A stretch of 64,000 bases of DNA from Micavibrio aeruginosavorus_D (GCF_051245535.1 NZ_CP195303.1:930001-994000); one strand, 5' to 3'. Shown: positions 9,136 through 19,160, numbered from the stretch's first letter. Made by a program: numbers and translations. Notes: generated by a model from the letters alone, not told the origin.

Positions 9136-12100
9136 CTACGGCGCTGTACTCAGCCTTGGGGACGCATCAATCGTGGATCCGCCTGTGCTGCCAAATTCAT
9201 TGGCACCGTCGCTGTCGGATGCTTCATCAAATGTGGATGGGTCGGCATCCTGTCCCCACCAGTTGTTTTCCGCCTTCAGCACCGAGGCCCCGATATCCGG
9301 ATTATAGTAAACGTTAATTCCGGCATTGTCGTAAATCTGGTTGCCGCCCGTGCTGGCAAACACGCCGCCGCCCATATCGACGATCGTGTTATTGGTGCCC
9401 AGCGTACTATCGAACTCATTAATATCGATGCCGCGTTGCGCCGATCCGGTCAGGATGTTGTCAAACATGCTGATATAGACAAAGGGCGCCACCCCCGCCG
9501 CCGTGCGGACATACATATTCGACATATCGTTGTCGCGGATCGTATTGCCAGACATGGTATAGGCCGTCCCAACCGTGCCCATCCGCCCACTGGCATCGCG
9601 CGCCGTGATGAAGACGCCGTATTCGGTATTGTCTTCAATGATGTTGTCCGTCATTGATCCCGTAACGGCGGAATCCCCTTGAATATTAAACTCGACACCA
9701 TCGCCGCCCGCATCGCTGATCCGGTTCGATGTCAAAATGATATTCGCGGTCGATGTGTTGCGCGTATCAAAATACAAATTCTGCGCCGTTGATGTTGTCA
9801 CATCATTGTCATCGACGGCCAGGTCCAGAATGCCGGTATTGGCCGTACGCACATCCATACCGTTGCTGTCGTTCCCGGTAATGGTATTCCCCTGAACCGT
9901 CACCGCAAGGCTGTTCGCTGTGCCGCTAGCCTCCAGATAAATACCGTCTGTCGTATTGTCATAGATTTGGTTATTGCGAATAACTGTGTGAATTTCACTG
10001 CCATTCCCGACAGCCGCCGCCGCACCGATGCCAATGCCGTTATTGTAAGAAATATTATTTTCAATGACGACAGGATTAGCCAAAGACCCCACGGTTCCCG
10101 CATCTTCAAGCGTGGCCACATACAAACCACGACCTGCGTTGTCGTATGTTGTATTCCCATCGAAGTGCGCATAACTCTGAGCCGAGCCCGCACGCGCATC
10201 GATCTGGATACCGTTTTCGGAATGGCCGCTGGCTGTGTTGCGATAGATATTGACGTCCATCAACCCATCGACAACCCCGTTATTCTGCGCCCGAATTTCG
10301 GCGCCATCATCCTGGTTATCCTGCATGATGTTATCGGAAAGTTCCGCATAAACCGTGCCACCAAAGGCCCACAACCCGAAACCGTCTTCCGAATTGTCGG
10401 ACATCGTGTTGTTATGAATCATCAACCGATCGGCCAGGCTGCCCGCCGTCATGTTTTGATCCATACGAATAACCAGACCCGATGTATCAATATCCGGTTC
10501 GATAATATTGTCGGTCAGCGCGTTGCTGAAATTATTATTTTCAATGTTCCCGTTCAGCACCACGTTGGTGGCCCCGCCTGTGGCATTCCCGATGCGGAAA
10601 CCATCGCCGACGTTATTATTCACGTCATTGTCATGCACATCGATATCAACGGTCGCATTCCCGGCAAGATCCATGTGGATGCCACGATAATTATTCCCCG
10701 TGACTTCGTTGCCGCTGACATTAAAATCAATATCGGATGTACCAGACGTATAAATACGAATGGTATCGTTGCCCGCCGCCGTTCCATTGCCGGTCAACAG
10801 ATTATCGGTCAATGTATAGGCCCCGGTCACGTTATCAGCATCAATAAAGACGCCATGTGCGCCGGAGTTTTGGACGGTCGAGTCGTGCAAAGTGAAATTC
10901 GCAACACTGTCGACCAGAACCCCTGCCCCCGTCGCCCCGTCAACCGTCACACCGGACACAGAAACATCGCTGGCCGTTACAGTAATACCAACCCCGGCCC
11001 CGTTGGTTAAGGTTGGCGCGGCATTCGCGGCAATCAGCACCGCATTATTCAAATTGCCTACCCCCGATGCGGTAAAACGGCTGCTGTCATAGACAAAATC
11101 CGTTCCGGCCCCGACCACATGAACCCCGGCATTGCTGATAGCAAGCCCCGTATCCATACCATTTGATCCAACACCGGTATGGATATAAACGACATCATGG
11201 TCCTGTAACGCGGCTTGCACATCGGTCAGATTGTTAAACGGATTTTCCATCGACCCGTCACCGCCACCCGCAGCCTGGTTATCAATGTAAATAATCCGTT
11301 GCGCTACGCCTGTTGTGACGTTCAAAACTGCAACCGCCTGCACCGCCCCAGATGCTTCGGCCTTGCTGGATGTCACAACATCAACATCACGCACAGGCGA
11401 TGCCGTCATGCGCGCCTTCAGCCCGGTCAAATCCTTGTCCGATCCGCCAAACGGCAACGTAAAACGCGCCCCGACCCAACCGTCCCGGCCCCGTTCATCG
11501 TCATACTGCCCTTCGGCGGTTAAGGCGACATTCTCGGTAATTTCATACCGCGCCCGCGCCCGCACACCGACCATGGTTGGTGAATCATCGCCGCTGAAGC
11601 TATATCCACCCAAATGCATCCATAGATCCGTTTTGGGAATTTTGACCCCAGCTTCAACATCACCGCCATACAACGGCTGTTCACGGATAATCATGGCCTG
11701 AGTATCAACAAACAATCCCGTGCCGGATAAATACGGGTCACTGGCCGTCGATCCCGCATCGACCAGAACATCATCGGTCAACGGCGCATAACCATTGGCG
11801 CGCACTTCCCATTCTTCGGCCAGCCATTCCGCCCCGGCGGTTAATTGCGAATGCATTTCTTCGCTGAACCCAGACCGTTTGCGGTCAAAATACACATACC
11901 CGCCAAGAATCCCGTCTTCTTTCAGAAAACGCGTTCCAAGCCCCAGATTGATTTCGCGGTTGCTTTGGTCATCGGCCTTCAAACGAATGTCGGAAAAAAG
12001 CAACGTATCCGGCGAACACGCCACAGGCAGGAAGATTGAGGTTTCCCCAATCTTGCGGTCCCCGTATTTCCCCTCAACATCAATATGCCCCGGGTAATAC

Positions 12101-12213
12101 CGGCACGGCGCAGAGGCAAAGGCCGGAACGTTGTGTGTGGTCTGCGCCAACGCTGCGATGGACCCACCAAAAACAAGACATGCGACGGAAGACAGCAAAA
12201 ATGCTTTGTTCAT
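9136..12213 (-). CDS. Inverse-autotransporter-type outer-membrane protein with a parallel beta-helix passenger
   Basis: The 1025-aa protein starts at the ATG at 12213 (AAGGG ribosome-binding site), giving the signal peptide MNKAFLLSSVACLVFGGSIA ending at ALA-QT. Residues about 40-250 look like the intimin/invasin beta-barrel domain, with LGLGTRFLKEDGILGGYVYFD, then SQLTAGAEWLAEEWEVRANGYAPL and YEITENVALTAEGQYDDERGRDGW. Residues about 310-1000 are dozens of repeated NNxI/DNxxxGN strands typical of a right-handed parallel beta-helix, ending with NNWWG near residue 990. Intimin-type proteins normally carry Ig-like domains here, so the passenger type is unusual. The likely role is a surface adhesin or polysaccharide-binding protein; that is inference. 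Confidence 0.8.
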   Translation of the reverse strand: MNKAFLLSSVACLVFGGSIAALAQTTHNVPAFASAPCRYYPGHIDVEGKYGDRKIGETSIFLPVACSPDTLLFSDIRLKADDQSNREINLGLGTRFLKEDGILGGYVYFDRKRSGFSEEMHSQLTAGAEWLAEEWEVRANGYAPLTDDVLVDAGSTASDPYLSGTGLFVDTQAMIIREQPLYGGDVEAGVKIPKTDLWMHLGGYSFSGDDSPTMVGVRARARYEITENVALTAEGQYDDERGRDGWVGARFTLPFGGSDKDLTGLKARMTASPVRDVDVVTSSKAEASGAVQAVAVLNVTTGVAQRIIYIDNQAAGGGDGSMENPFNNLTDVQAALQDHDVVYIHTGVGSNGMDTGLAISNAGVHVVGAGTDFVYDSSRFTASGVGNLNNAVLIAANAAPTLTNGAGVGITVTASDVSVSGVTVDGATGAGVLVDSVANFTLHDSTVQNSGAHGVFIDADNVTGAYTLTDNLLTGNGTAAGNDTIRIYTSGTSDIDFNVSGNEVTGNNYRGIHMDLAGNATVDIDVHDNDVNNNVGDGFRIGNATGGATNVVLNGNIENNNFSNALTDNIIEPDIDTSGLVIRMDQNMTAGSLADRLMIHNNTMSDNSEDGFGLWAFGGTVYAELSDNIMQDNQDDGAEIRAQNNGVVDGLMDVNIYRNTASGHSENGIQIDARAGSAQSYAHFDGNTTYDNAGRGLYVATLEDAGTVGSLANPVVIENNISYNNGIGIGAAAAVGNGSEIHTVIRNNQIYDNTTDGIYLEASGTANSLAVTVQGNTITGNDSNGMDVRTANTGILDLAVDDNDVTTSTAQNLYFDTRNTSTANIILTSNRISDAGGDGVEFNIQGDSAVTGSMTDNIIEDNTEYGVFITARDASGRMGTVGTAYTMSGNTIRDNDMSNMYVRTAAGVAPFVYISMFDNILTGSAQRGIDINEFDSTLGTNNTIVDMGGGVFASTGGNQIYDNAGINVYYNPDIGASVLKAENNWWGQDADPSTFDEASDSDGANEFGSTGGSTIDASPRLSTAP

Positions 12214-12339
12214 GACAAAACCCTTTTCGAGAAGGCTCAGGAAAGCAAACAGAGGAATAAATATGAAAATAGATTCTGAAGACGACCGTAGGATACGGCC
12301 ACAGAAATGATGCACCACAACATATCGCGACGCAATAAT

Positions 12340-12368
12340 AAAAAAACCGGCCCAAAAAGAGCCGGTTC
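12340..12368 (-). terminator. Rho-independent terminator of tRNA-Asp
   Basis: A 7-bp stem (12345-12351 with 12361-12367, AACCGGC/GCCGGTT) is followed on the minus strand by a run of seven T. It lies 17 bases past the 3' end of tRNA-Asp. Confidence 0.7.
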
Positions 12369-12384
12369 TTTATTTTACATTGAA

Positions 12385-12461
12385 TGGCGCGAGCGACGGG
12401 ACTTGAACCCGCGACCTCCTGCGTGACAGGCAGGCATTCTAACCAACTGAACTACGCCCGC
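12385..12461 (-). tRNA. tRNA-Asp (anticodon GTC)
   Basis: The minus strand folds into a standard 77-nt cloverleaf. The acceptor stem is GCGGGCG/CGCTCGC, and the anticodon stem CCTGC/GCAGG holds the loop CTGTCAC (anticodon GTC, 12425-12427). The T arm is GCGGGTTCAAGTCCCGT, followed by an encoded CCA. A plus-strand reading frame that crosses it (MARATGLEPATS...) is an artefact of the tRNA sequence. Confidence 0.97.
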
Positions 12462-12530
12462 AATTCAATGTGGGCGTATAGTTATCGGAACGGCCACGGG
12501 ATTTCAATACCTTTTTCAGATTTCTTACAC

Positions 12531-12560
12531 AAACAGCCCGTTTTTTTTCGCGGGCTGTTT
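12531..12560 (-). terminator. Hairpin downstream of the first GGDEF/EAL-like gene
   Basis: A perfect 10-bp stem (12531-12540 with 12551-12560, AAACAGCCCG/CGGGCTGTTT) lies 28 bases past the stop at 12589. The T-rich tail on the minus strand is weak, so termination there is probable rather than certain. Confidence 0.55.
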
Positions 12561-12588
12561 GGATATAAATAAATTCATTCAAAATCAG

Positions 12589-13998
12589 TTAGTTAACATC
12601 AACGCCGACCAACCCTTCGCGCCACATGCGGAAGAAGCCGCCCTTGTGAAAATCCAAACTGGCCTCTGGCTCGGCAACACAGGCGTGAATTGCGTCCCCG
12701 GCAATGAATCGGACATCGGCGGCGGCGGCGGCCAGTGCCACTTTGGGATCATCCGCCCCCAGCATGAAGGTTCTGGTGATCAAATGGCGGCGCGTCCGTT
12801 TTACGAAATTCCGAATGTCGCTTTCCATCAATTTGTACGCGCGGCCACCATTGGATGCAGGGTTATTCACCATAACACCCAGCACATCAAAACCAGCCAT
12901 CCGCAAGGCCTCATAATCCGCATCACCAATGCTGGTCAGCGATACACGGCCACACAGAACGCGCCCGAATGTTTTCAGCGGTGAAATCATCCGGTTCAAT
13001 GTCATCCACGGCGTATGGGATGGAACATCCATCACCATAAACAGCATATAGGCTTTCATCCGCTCATCGATTTTCTGACACAGGGCGCGATAGCGTTGTT
13101 GCCCGTCCATGCTGGACAAGGTGTAATGATGCACCGGACAAATAATTCCAAAATCCGGGATCATATCGGGGTTGGCCTGAAACCAGGCAATGACGGTACG
13201 TAACACCAGCATATCCATGGCAATCACCATGGCCCCCGGCGCGCCCGCATAAAAGGCTTCATGCGCCCGAATGGCCTGTCCGCCAGCATCCGGATAATCG
13301 GCTACAGCCATCTGGGCCACTTTGCGCCCCTTATAATGATCCCACACCGGCATATATCGCACCGCCGTGAAGGGCAGCGCGTGAACATCATCCATGGCTC
13401 CGGTTTCTGTTTTATGCGGCGCCGTCATTTCATGGTGCAAACGCGCCGCGCGTTCGTGCCCGGCCTGTAACACAGAGGAGAAATTTGGCGACCGCGATGC
13501 CGTCAACTGGATCTGCCCATTCACGCGCCCTTTTTCAAACAACGCCGTAATGGATTGCACCAGCGGTATATTGTGATCCAGATCGGTCATCTGGATCAGC
13601 GATACATCTTTCTTGACATTAATTTGATCCACACCGTCCAAAGCCTGCAAGCTGCGCTTCATCTCTTCGGCGATCAGGGTAATTTTCAAATCACTTTCTA
13701 CAATCGTATTTTCTGTGAAAAGAAGGATAAAGGCATCATCACGAAATTCGACGCACATATCATCGTCGCTGATATATTTACCGATGACGGTTTTACAAAC
13801 TTCAGCGACCTGAGTATGCAGCGTCTCCCATCGCGCTCCGCTATTATTACGGATTGTACGCAAGCCTAAAATTTCCATCCGCCCTGCGGCGACAACCCCA
13901 TTTTTGTTAAAGAACCCAGACAGTGCGTTTCCCAGGACAGCATTATTTTTAAACGACATGAAATTTTGTTCTTGATGAACATTCCCTTGACCGACCAT
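12589..13998 (-). CDS. Unknown 469-aa protein, possible degenerate GGDEF/EAL relic (copy 1)
   Basis: It is a paralogue of the next upstream gene; the two align along most of their length (for example RYMPVWDHYKGRKV against RFMPAWDQYRGRRV, and ALRMAGFDVLGV in both). The N-terminal half has a segment CVEFRDDAFILLF that sits where a GGDEF motif would, but lacks G-G-D/E-E-F. The C-terminal half follows the pattern of an EAL fold (Y-x-P opening, ALRMAGFD, then ADVRFIAGDAI where DYVQGY is usual), yet no EAL or metal ligands are present. If the resemblance is right it is a non-catalytic sensor; this is inference. The start at 13998 has GGGAG 8 bases upstream; an upstream ATG at 14058 is possible. 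Confidence 0.65.
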   Translation of the reverse strand: MVGQGNVHQEQNFMSFKNNAVLGNALSGFFNKNGVVAAGRMEILGLRTIRNNSGARWETLHTQVAEVCKTVIGKYISDDDMCVEFRDDAFILLFTENTIVESDLKITLIAEEMKRSLQALDGVDQINVKKDVSLIQMTDLDHNIPLVQSITALFEKGRVNGQIQLTASRSPNFSSVLQAGHERAARLHHEMTAPHKTETGAMDDVHALPFTAVRYMPVWDHYKGRKVAQMAVADYPDAGGQAIRAHEAFYAGAPGAMVIAMDMLVLRTVIAWFQANPDMIPDFGIICPVHHYTLSSMDGQQRYRALCQKIDERMKAYMLFMVMDVPSHTPWMTLNRMISPLKTFGRVLCGRVSLTSIGDADYEALRMAGFDVLGVMVNNPASNGGRAYKLMESDIRNFVKRTRRHLITRTFMLGADDPKVALAAAAADVRFIAGDAIHACVAEPEASLDFHKGGFFRMWREGLVGVDVN

Positions 13999-14190
13999 TA
14001 CCCATTCTCCCGAAATATTTTTTATTTTTAAAACCCGTTGTACTATGATTGTGCGCACCTACACTGAAGAATGGATGTCGAAGCAAGACAGCTTAAGGTT
14101 ATATCGGAAGATATTTTTGAGACCGGAAATACGTCGCAGAATGCAGAGATTTTCAGTAAACCCAGCGAAGACAATATTCATTATTAAATC

Positions 14191-15675
14191 CTAATGAACA
14201 CCACCAGACCGCGCCGGGTCATTCCGCCATAACCTGAAGAATTCGTTCATCGAAAAATCCTGTTCTGACTCTGGATTTTGCACACAGGGATGAATGGCAT
14301 CACCCGCCATAAACCGAATATCCGCCATCGCTGCCGCTACGGCCGCATCGGCATCATCGGCCCCCATGATGAATGTGCGATTGATAATATGTTTTCGCGC
14401 ACGATGAACGAAGTTTTCCAGATCCGGCTCCAATGATCGATGTGTTCGACCTGCCGCGGAATCACCAATGAAGACACCCAGAACATCAAATCCCGCCATA
14501 CGCAACGCTTCAATATCTGTATCGGTTATATCCAGCGGAACCTGACCGCACAAAAATCGACTGTATGTTTTCAATGGCGATACCAGATGATTCATGCTCA
14601 ACCACGGCATATGGACCGGAACATCCATAACCAGAAACAACATGAATTGCTTCATACGATCATCAATTTTCTGGCACAAAGAACGATACCGTTCTTTTCC
14701 ATCCATACTGGACAATGTTTTAAAATGAACCGGGCATATCAAACCAAATTCAGGTATGGCATTCGGGTTGTTTTGAAGCCAATTGATAATAGCCTGCAGG
14801 ATGAACATATCCATCTCAACAACTTCGTGGTCACTGCGTCCAATATAAAAATTCCGATGTGACTGCATCGCATTCGGCCCCGCGCCCGGATAATCGGCAA
14901 CAGCCACCAATGACACGCGCCGCCCGCGATATTGGTCCCATGCGGGCATAAAGCGGACACCGCTGAATGGCATAATCACGGGATCTGGTTTGGGGGGCGG
15001 CTTTAACCTGCCAAAGCGCCGCGCATGGTGACGGTGTTGCACAAATTCCACTTCCGTCCGGGGAATGGGGGTGAAATCTGGCGTTTTATGCCCCTGCTCC
15101 GCCATCTCCATCGTGGCCCGCATGCGCCCTTTGTCAAAGGCCAGCGGAACAGATTTGATGAACGGCAAATTCCGGTCCACTTCATGGGCGGATATTTGCG
15201 ACATTTCTTTTTCCATCGTAATGGAATCCAGCCCCAGCTCATCAAACAAACGCCGCCGTATTTCTTCGGCCATCAACGCGGCCTTCATATCGCTCTCAAC
15301 CAGCGTGCTGCTCATAAACAACAGGATGTAACTGTCATCTTCATACCGGATGTAAATATCGCCACGTTCCAGATATTTGCTGATGGTTCCTTCGCAAATC
15401 ACAAAGACCTGGTCCTGCATCCCGTTCCATCGGCGGCCCATCTGCGCCTTTACCGCGCGCAGACCCAAAATCTGCAAACGCCCGGATGCGACCAGATCAT
15501 TTTTTTCGAAAAGCTTGGCACACAGAACTTCAAGCTCTGCGTGCTGGCTTTCTGTTAGTCGCATTGGTTTTTTGGAATATGACCGCGTAGAAAACGCCCG
15601 ATCATCCGGGTGCGTCCAGAACGCTAATTTCGATACATACTCACGGATATGTCCAGCCAGTCCGCGCACACGCAT
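14191..15675 (-). CDS. Unknown 494-aa protein, possible degenerate GGDEF/EAL relic (copy 2)
   Basis: This is the tandem paralogue of the preceding entry, separated from it by 192 bases. The start at 15675 has a strong GGAGGAG ribosome-binding site. The N-terminal region includes RLQILGLRAVKAQMGRRWNGMQ, matching RMEILGLRTIRNNSGARWETL in copy 1, and YIRYEDDSYILLF where a GGDEF motif would lie. The C-terminal region has PEFGLICPVHFKTLSSMDG, also shared. No EAL, GGDEF, HD-GYP or receiver residues are seen, and no membrane segment. It is presumably cytoplasmic and non-enzymatic. Retention of two copies suggests a real function. Confidence 0.68.
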   Translation of the reverse strand: MRVRGLAGHIREYVSKLAFWTHPDDRAFSTRSYSKKPMRLTESQHAELEVLCAKLFEKNDLVASGRLQILGLRAVKAQMGRRWNGMQDQVFVICEGTISKYLERGDIYIRYEDDSYILLFMSSTLVESDMKAALMAEEIRRRLFDELGLDSITMEKEMSQISAHEVDRNLPFIKSVPLAFDKGRMRATMEMAEQGHKTPDFTPIPRTEVEFVQHRHHARRFGRLKPPPKPDPVIMPFSGVRFMPAWDQYRGRRVSLVAVADYPGAGPNAMQSHRNFYIGRSDHEVVEMDMFILQAIINWLQNNPNAIPEFGLICPVHFKTLSSMDGKERYRSLCQKIDDRMKQFMLFLVMDVPVHMPWLSMNHLVSPLKTYSRFLCGQVPLDITDTDIEALRMAGFDVLGVFIGDSAAGRTHRSLEPDLENFVHRARKHIINRTFIMGADDADAAVAAAMADIRFMAGDAIHPCVQNPESEQDFSMNEFFRLWRNDPARSGGVH

Positions 15676-15761
15676 AGGCTCCTCCGCAATAAATCACAAA
15701 AATATGGATTAAGTATGTCCCCTTACATCCATTGTCGCACCGGACACGGATAAATTGCGAC

Positions 15762-15789
15762 AAAAAAACGGAGGCCACTGGCCCCCGTC
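15762..15789 (-). terminator. Rho-independent terminator of alanine dehydrogenase
   Basis: The minus strand reads ACGGGGGCCAGTGGCCTCCGT, a stem with one mismatch, followed by seven T, 23 bases past the ald stop. Confidence 0.75.
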
Positions 15790-15811
15790 TTAATGTGCAA
15801 AATGCGAATGG

Positions 15812-16933
15812 CTATGCCGCCAGTGCTTTTGGCTCTGGATTGAAAGGCAAATTCAAAGCCTCCGCCACGCTGCGATACGTGATTTCACCACGGCAGACAT
15901 TCAAACCGTTTCGCAAATTGGGATCTTCCATCACGGCCCGCTTCCACCCTTTATCCGCTAAAGCCAGCGCATAAGGCAGAACCGCATGGTTCAACGCCAA
16001 CGCGGATGACAGCGGCACCGCGCCCGGCATGTTGGCCACGCAATAATGCACGACGCCGTCAACGACATAGGTTGGGTCTTTGTGCGTGGTGGCACGGCTG
16101 GTTTCGAAACACCCGCCCTGATCAATGGCAATGTCCACGATGACCGAACCCGGAATCATGGTTTTCAGCATCGGCTTGGTCACCAGTTTCGGTGCCGCTG
16201 CGCCGGGAATCAGAACCGCGCCAATCACCAGATCGCACACCTGAACATATTGTTCGACCGAATCCATGCTGGAATAAATCACGTTGGCCTGACCACGGAA
16301 ATAATCATCCAAGGTGCGCAGGCGGTCATGATCACGTTCCAGAATGGTCACATTCGCGCCCATGCCCACGGCCACACGCGCCGCGTTAAACCCGGCCACA
16401 CCGCCGCCAATCACCAGCACATTACCCGGACGAACGCCCGGTACACCGGAAATCAAACGGCCAACACCGCCCATGTGTTTCATCATGTTGTTGGCGCCGA
16501 CCAGAACGGACAGGCGACCCGCAATTTCCGACATCGGAGCCAGCAACGGCAAACCGCGACCATCACGGCCCGTCACCGTTTCATACGCAATCGCCACGCA
16601 ACCGGAATCCATCAAGCCCTTGGCCTGATCCGGGTCCGGGGCCAGATGCAGATAGGTGAACAACAATTGATCTTCGCGCAGCATCTGGCATTCAACCGGC
16701 TGCGGCTCTTTTACCTTCACGATCATGTCGGCTTCGGCGAAGATTTCTTTGGCGGTGCCTTTAATCGTGGCGCCTGCCTTTTTGTAATCATCATCGCTGA
16801 AATTAATGCCGGCCCCGGCTCCGGTTTCGACGATCACCTGATGACCGCGCGCAATAAATTCCTTCACCGATGACGGCACCAGACCGACACGATGTTCCTG
16901 AGCTTTGATTTCTTTTGGCACGCCGATTTTCAT
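15812..16933 (-). CDS. ald: Alanine dehydrogenase
   Basis: Ald catalyses NAD-dependent L-alanine <-> pyruvate + ammonia in the cytoplasm. The 373-aa protein begins MKIGVPKEIKAQEHRVGL, the family opening. It has the substrate-binding Lys in ADMIVKVKEPQPVEC and His in LFTYLHLAPD, and the Rossmann motif VIGGGVAGFNAARVA near residue 170. The start at 16933 has GGAG 7 bases upstream and gives the normal length. It appears to be a single-gene unit with its own terminator. It could supply pyruvate and ammonium from alanine, or alanine for the cell wall. Confidence 0.95.
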   Translation of the reverse strand: MKIGVPKEIKAQEHRVGLVPSSVKEFIARGHQVIVETGAGAGINFSDDDYKKAGATIKGTAKEIFAEADMIVKVKEPQPVECQMLREDQLLFTYLHLAPDPDQAKGLMDSGCVAIAYETVTGRDGRGLPLLAPMSEIAGRLSVLVGANNMMKHMGGVGRLISGVPGVRPGNVLVIGGGVAGFNAARVAVGMGANVTILERDHDRLRTLDDYFRGQANVIYSSMDSVEQYVQVCDLVIGAVLIPGAAAPKLVTKPMLKTMIPGSVIVDIAIDQGGCFETSRATTHKDPTYVVDGVVHYCVANMPGAVPLSSALALNHAVLPYALALADKGWKRAVMEDPNLRNGLNVCRGEITYRSVAEALNLPFNPEPKALAA

Positions 16934-17061
16934 GTAAGACTCCATGATGTGAAAACGCGGCCTATTCTTGCCTGAAAGCCGGGTCCCATTCAACACGCAG
17001 CGCAGCATGGCACGGGCATACGCCTGTATCCGGAAAATAACGATCCGTTATGTCCAATAAA

Positions 17062-19035
17062 TCAGGGGGCCGATTGCCCGGTGCCGAGAATGGCAACCAC
17101 GCCACGATCAACCGTTTTAGAAATACGGTGCATGCGGGCCAGTTCCTCGTCCTTGATGGCCGGGGACAAAATATAGGGAATGACCGGCGTGGTGCGCATG
17201 ACATCCCATATCTTCATCTGACGCCATGATGGTTCACGCCCTTCACGCCCCAGAATATTGATCCCCGCATGACGGTAATTGCGCACCGCGCGATACGCCA
17301 GAGTAGGCCCCACCTGCCCGTCCAGAACACCCCGCACCACCTGCCGCCGCAGCCCGTCAAAATGGATCACGCCCAAACGGTGCATATTCGTTTCAAAATC
17401 CGGATCGGACGGATGGCGGTGCAGATAGTTCTGCAGAGATCGGAACATCGCTCCGACCACGGCATTGCGTGTTTGCTTCATTTTGTTGAGCACACCAATG
17501 CGCATACCTTCGGGCATATCGGGCCGGGGCCAGATGGGCGCAACGGCCTGTTGAAACCGGTCTGCATTCCCGCCCTTGTCAACATGGCACAAAGCCGGAT
17601 CGCGCAATGACGCTTCCTCATCAAACCGTACATGCGCCAATCCGCGGGCATAGGCTTTGATCGTTTCCTGAATGGCAACGGGCTGTTTCTCAAATTGGCG
17701 CACACCGCCAATCGAACTGGCCCCATGCAACACCTTGTTCTGGGCATCCGCCGGCTTTTCACATTCATACTGCAGACATGTGGACAAAGCCGTATTCAAA
17801 TCCATCAGAACGTCATCCGTCATAAACCCCGGACGCCCTAAAAATTCCAGATACATCGCACCCAGATGATCCAAATTCACATGTTCGGGGTACCGCGTAT
17901 CCTTGTTCCGCCACCGGTCACGCATATATTGGACCAGATCGGACCCATCCGGCCGGGTCAGCGTTTCCATTCGCGTCAGGGCTCGCCCCATCAACGGGTC
18001 ATCCACCGGCAATACCCGCACCAGCGAATACAACGCCACCGTACCCAGATAATCCATGTAGCGATGCCGCATATCGGGCGATGCGCCATCCTTTTCCAAG
18101 GCCGCATCAATCCGCTCCAACGCGTCACAATATCGTTCAACCTGAACATCCAGATTGCGGTCATCGCCGTTGGTGCGCATTTCGCGGTATGTGTCGGCAT
18201 GGCTAGCCAACGCCCATGCCTCGTAACTGTCCGCATAATCATCGGCGTCTTTTTCATTGGTGCGAAACGCCAGATACGCGGTCAAAAACCCGTTCAACAC
18301 ATCGCCATATTCGGGTTTGCGAAATTCATGGGTGATGCTCTGGCTCACGGCGGTGCTGGTCAAACCATGCAACACGTCATGATTGGCAATGGTCGCAATG
18401 GCGGACAACGATTCCAGAAGGTCGGCTGGATCATAGGGCGCAATCCGGTCCATCAGGTCCGAATCCAACCCCATCACCGGAAAGGCAACGGATGATTGCG
18501 CCGTCTGCTTCATACATTGAATGAACCCCAACTGATATTTTCTTCCGGCAATATCGGACGGGCGGCTAAAAGCTTTCAGGCGATCATCAGAAACCACCCT
18601 GTCCCACACATCGGCTGAAACAATGGCAACTTCGGACAAAACAAGATTGCCCGTATCCGCGGCCATTGTGTTGAAAACCCCGCGCACGCGCCCGGGTTCA
18701 AATTGCGTTTCGGGGGATGGGGCAGTTTCAATAAATTTATGGTACGCAACAACGCCCATGGTGGCGTTAAACGGGCTGGGTTCCGTGGCCTGCACCACAC
18801 CATCCGCCGCCAAACGCTGGCCGAGCGCGGTCATATACGGGGCCAGACGGTCCGACTCATACGCCACAGCATCCGCGCCATCAGCGCCCAGCAACCGGTC
18901 AATATGCGCGCGGACAAGGCCAACCCCCGCCTCTCCCGACAAGGCGGTCACGGGGGGGCGATAAGACAACGCAGCTTTATCAGACTGACTTTTTGTTGTT
19001 TTACGCTGCGCCAAAGCGCCTCTCTTCTCTGCCAT
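17062..19035 (-). CDS. Unknown 657-aa protein
   Basis: I recognise no family. The sequence is soluble and mostly helical in character, with a polar Lys/Gln-rich N-terminus (MAEKRGALAQRKTTKSQSDKAA) and no signal peptide or membrane segment. Histidine/aspartate-containing stretches such as IANHDVLHGLTS near residue 220 and HVNLDHLGAMYLEFLG near residue 390 are candidates for a site, but no known motif matches. It stands alone between ald (128 bases downstream) and tRNA-Val. Codon use looks like that of its neighbours and the frame is open throughout, so it is a real gene. Confidence 0.7.
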   Translation of the reverse strand: MAEKRGALAQRKTTKSQSDKAALSYRPPVTALSGEAGVGLVRAHIDRLLGADGADAVAYESDRLAPYMTALGQRLAADGVVQATEPSPFNATMGVVAYHKFIETAPSPETQFEPGRVRGVFNTMAADTGNLVLSEVAIVSADVWDRVVSDDRLKAFSRPSDIAGRKYQLGFIQCMKQTAQSSVAFPVMGLDSDLMDRIAPYDPADLLESLSAIATIANHDVLHGLTSTAVSQSITHEFRKPEYGDVLNGFLTAYLAFRTNEKDADDYADSYEAWALASHADTYREMRTNGDDRNLDVQVERYCDALERIDAALEKDGASPDMRHRYMDYLGTVALYSLVRVLPVDDPLMGRALTRMETLTRPDGSDLVQYMRDRWRNKDTRYPEHVNLDHLGAMYLEFLGRPGFMTDDVLMDLNTALSTCLQYECEKPADAQNKVLHGASSIGGVRQFEKQPVAIQETIKAYARGLAHVRFDEEASLRDPALCHVDKGGNADRFQQAVAPIWPRPDMPEGMRIGVLNKMKQTRNAVVGAMFRSLQNYLHRHPSDPDFETNMHRLGVIHFDGLRRQVVRGVLDGQVGPTLAYRAVRNYRHAGINILGREGREPSWRQMKIWDVMRTTPVIPYILSPAIKDEELARMHRISKTVDRGVVAILGTGQSAP

Positions 19036-19160
19036 TCCTCAAGTTTTCAGCGGGTTTTACCCCAGCCTGTACTGTACGGCGGAGACGTTAATATTCCCTT
19101 TTGATCGGGATGGCAAATTTGGGGCAGAGAAGCCGCCTTAACAGCCTGAAAACAAACATT

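Noticed and set aside
12384..12572. A short frame reading MARATGLEPATS
   Set aside because: It crosses tRNA-Asp and is a well-known false gene from tRNA sequence.
14071..14187. A 38-codon plus-strand frame between the two GGDEF/EAL-like genes, with GAAGA before its ATG
   Set aside because: It is too short and has no recognisable feature; the ribosome-binding site is weak.
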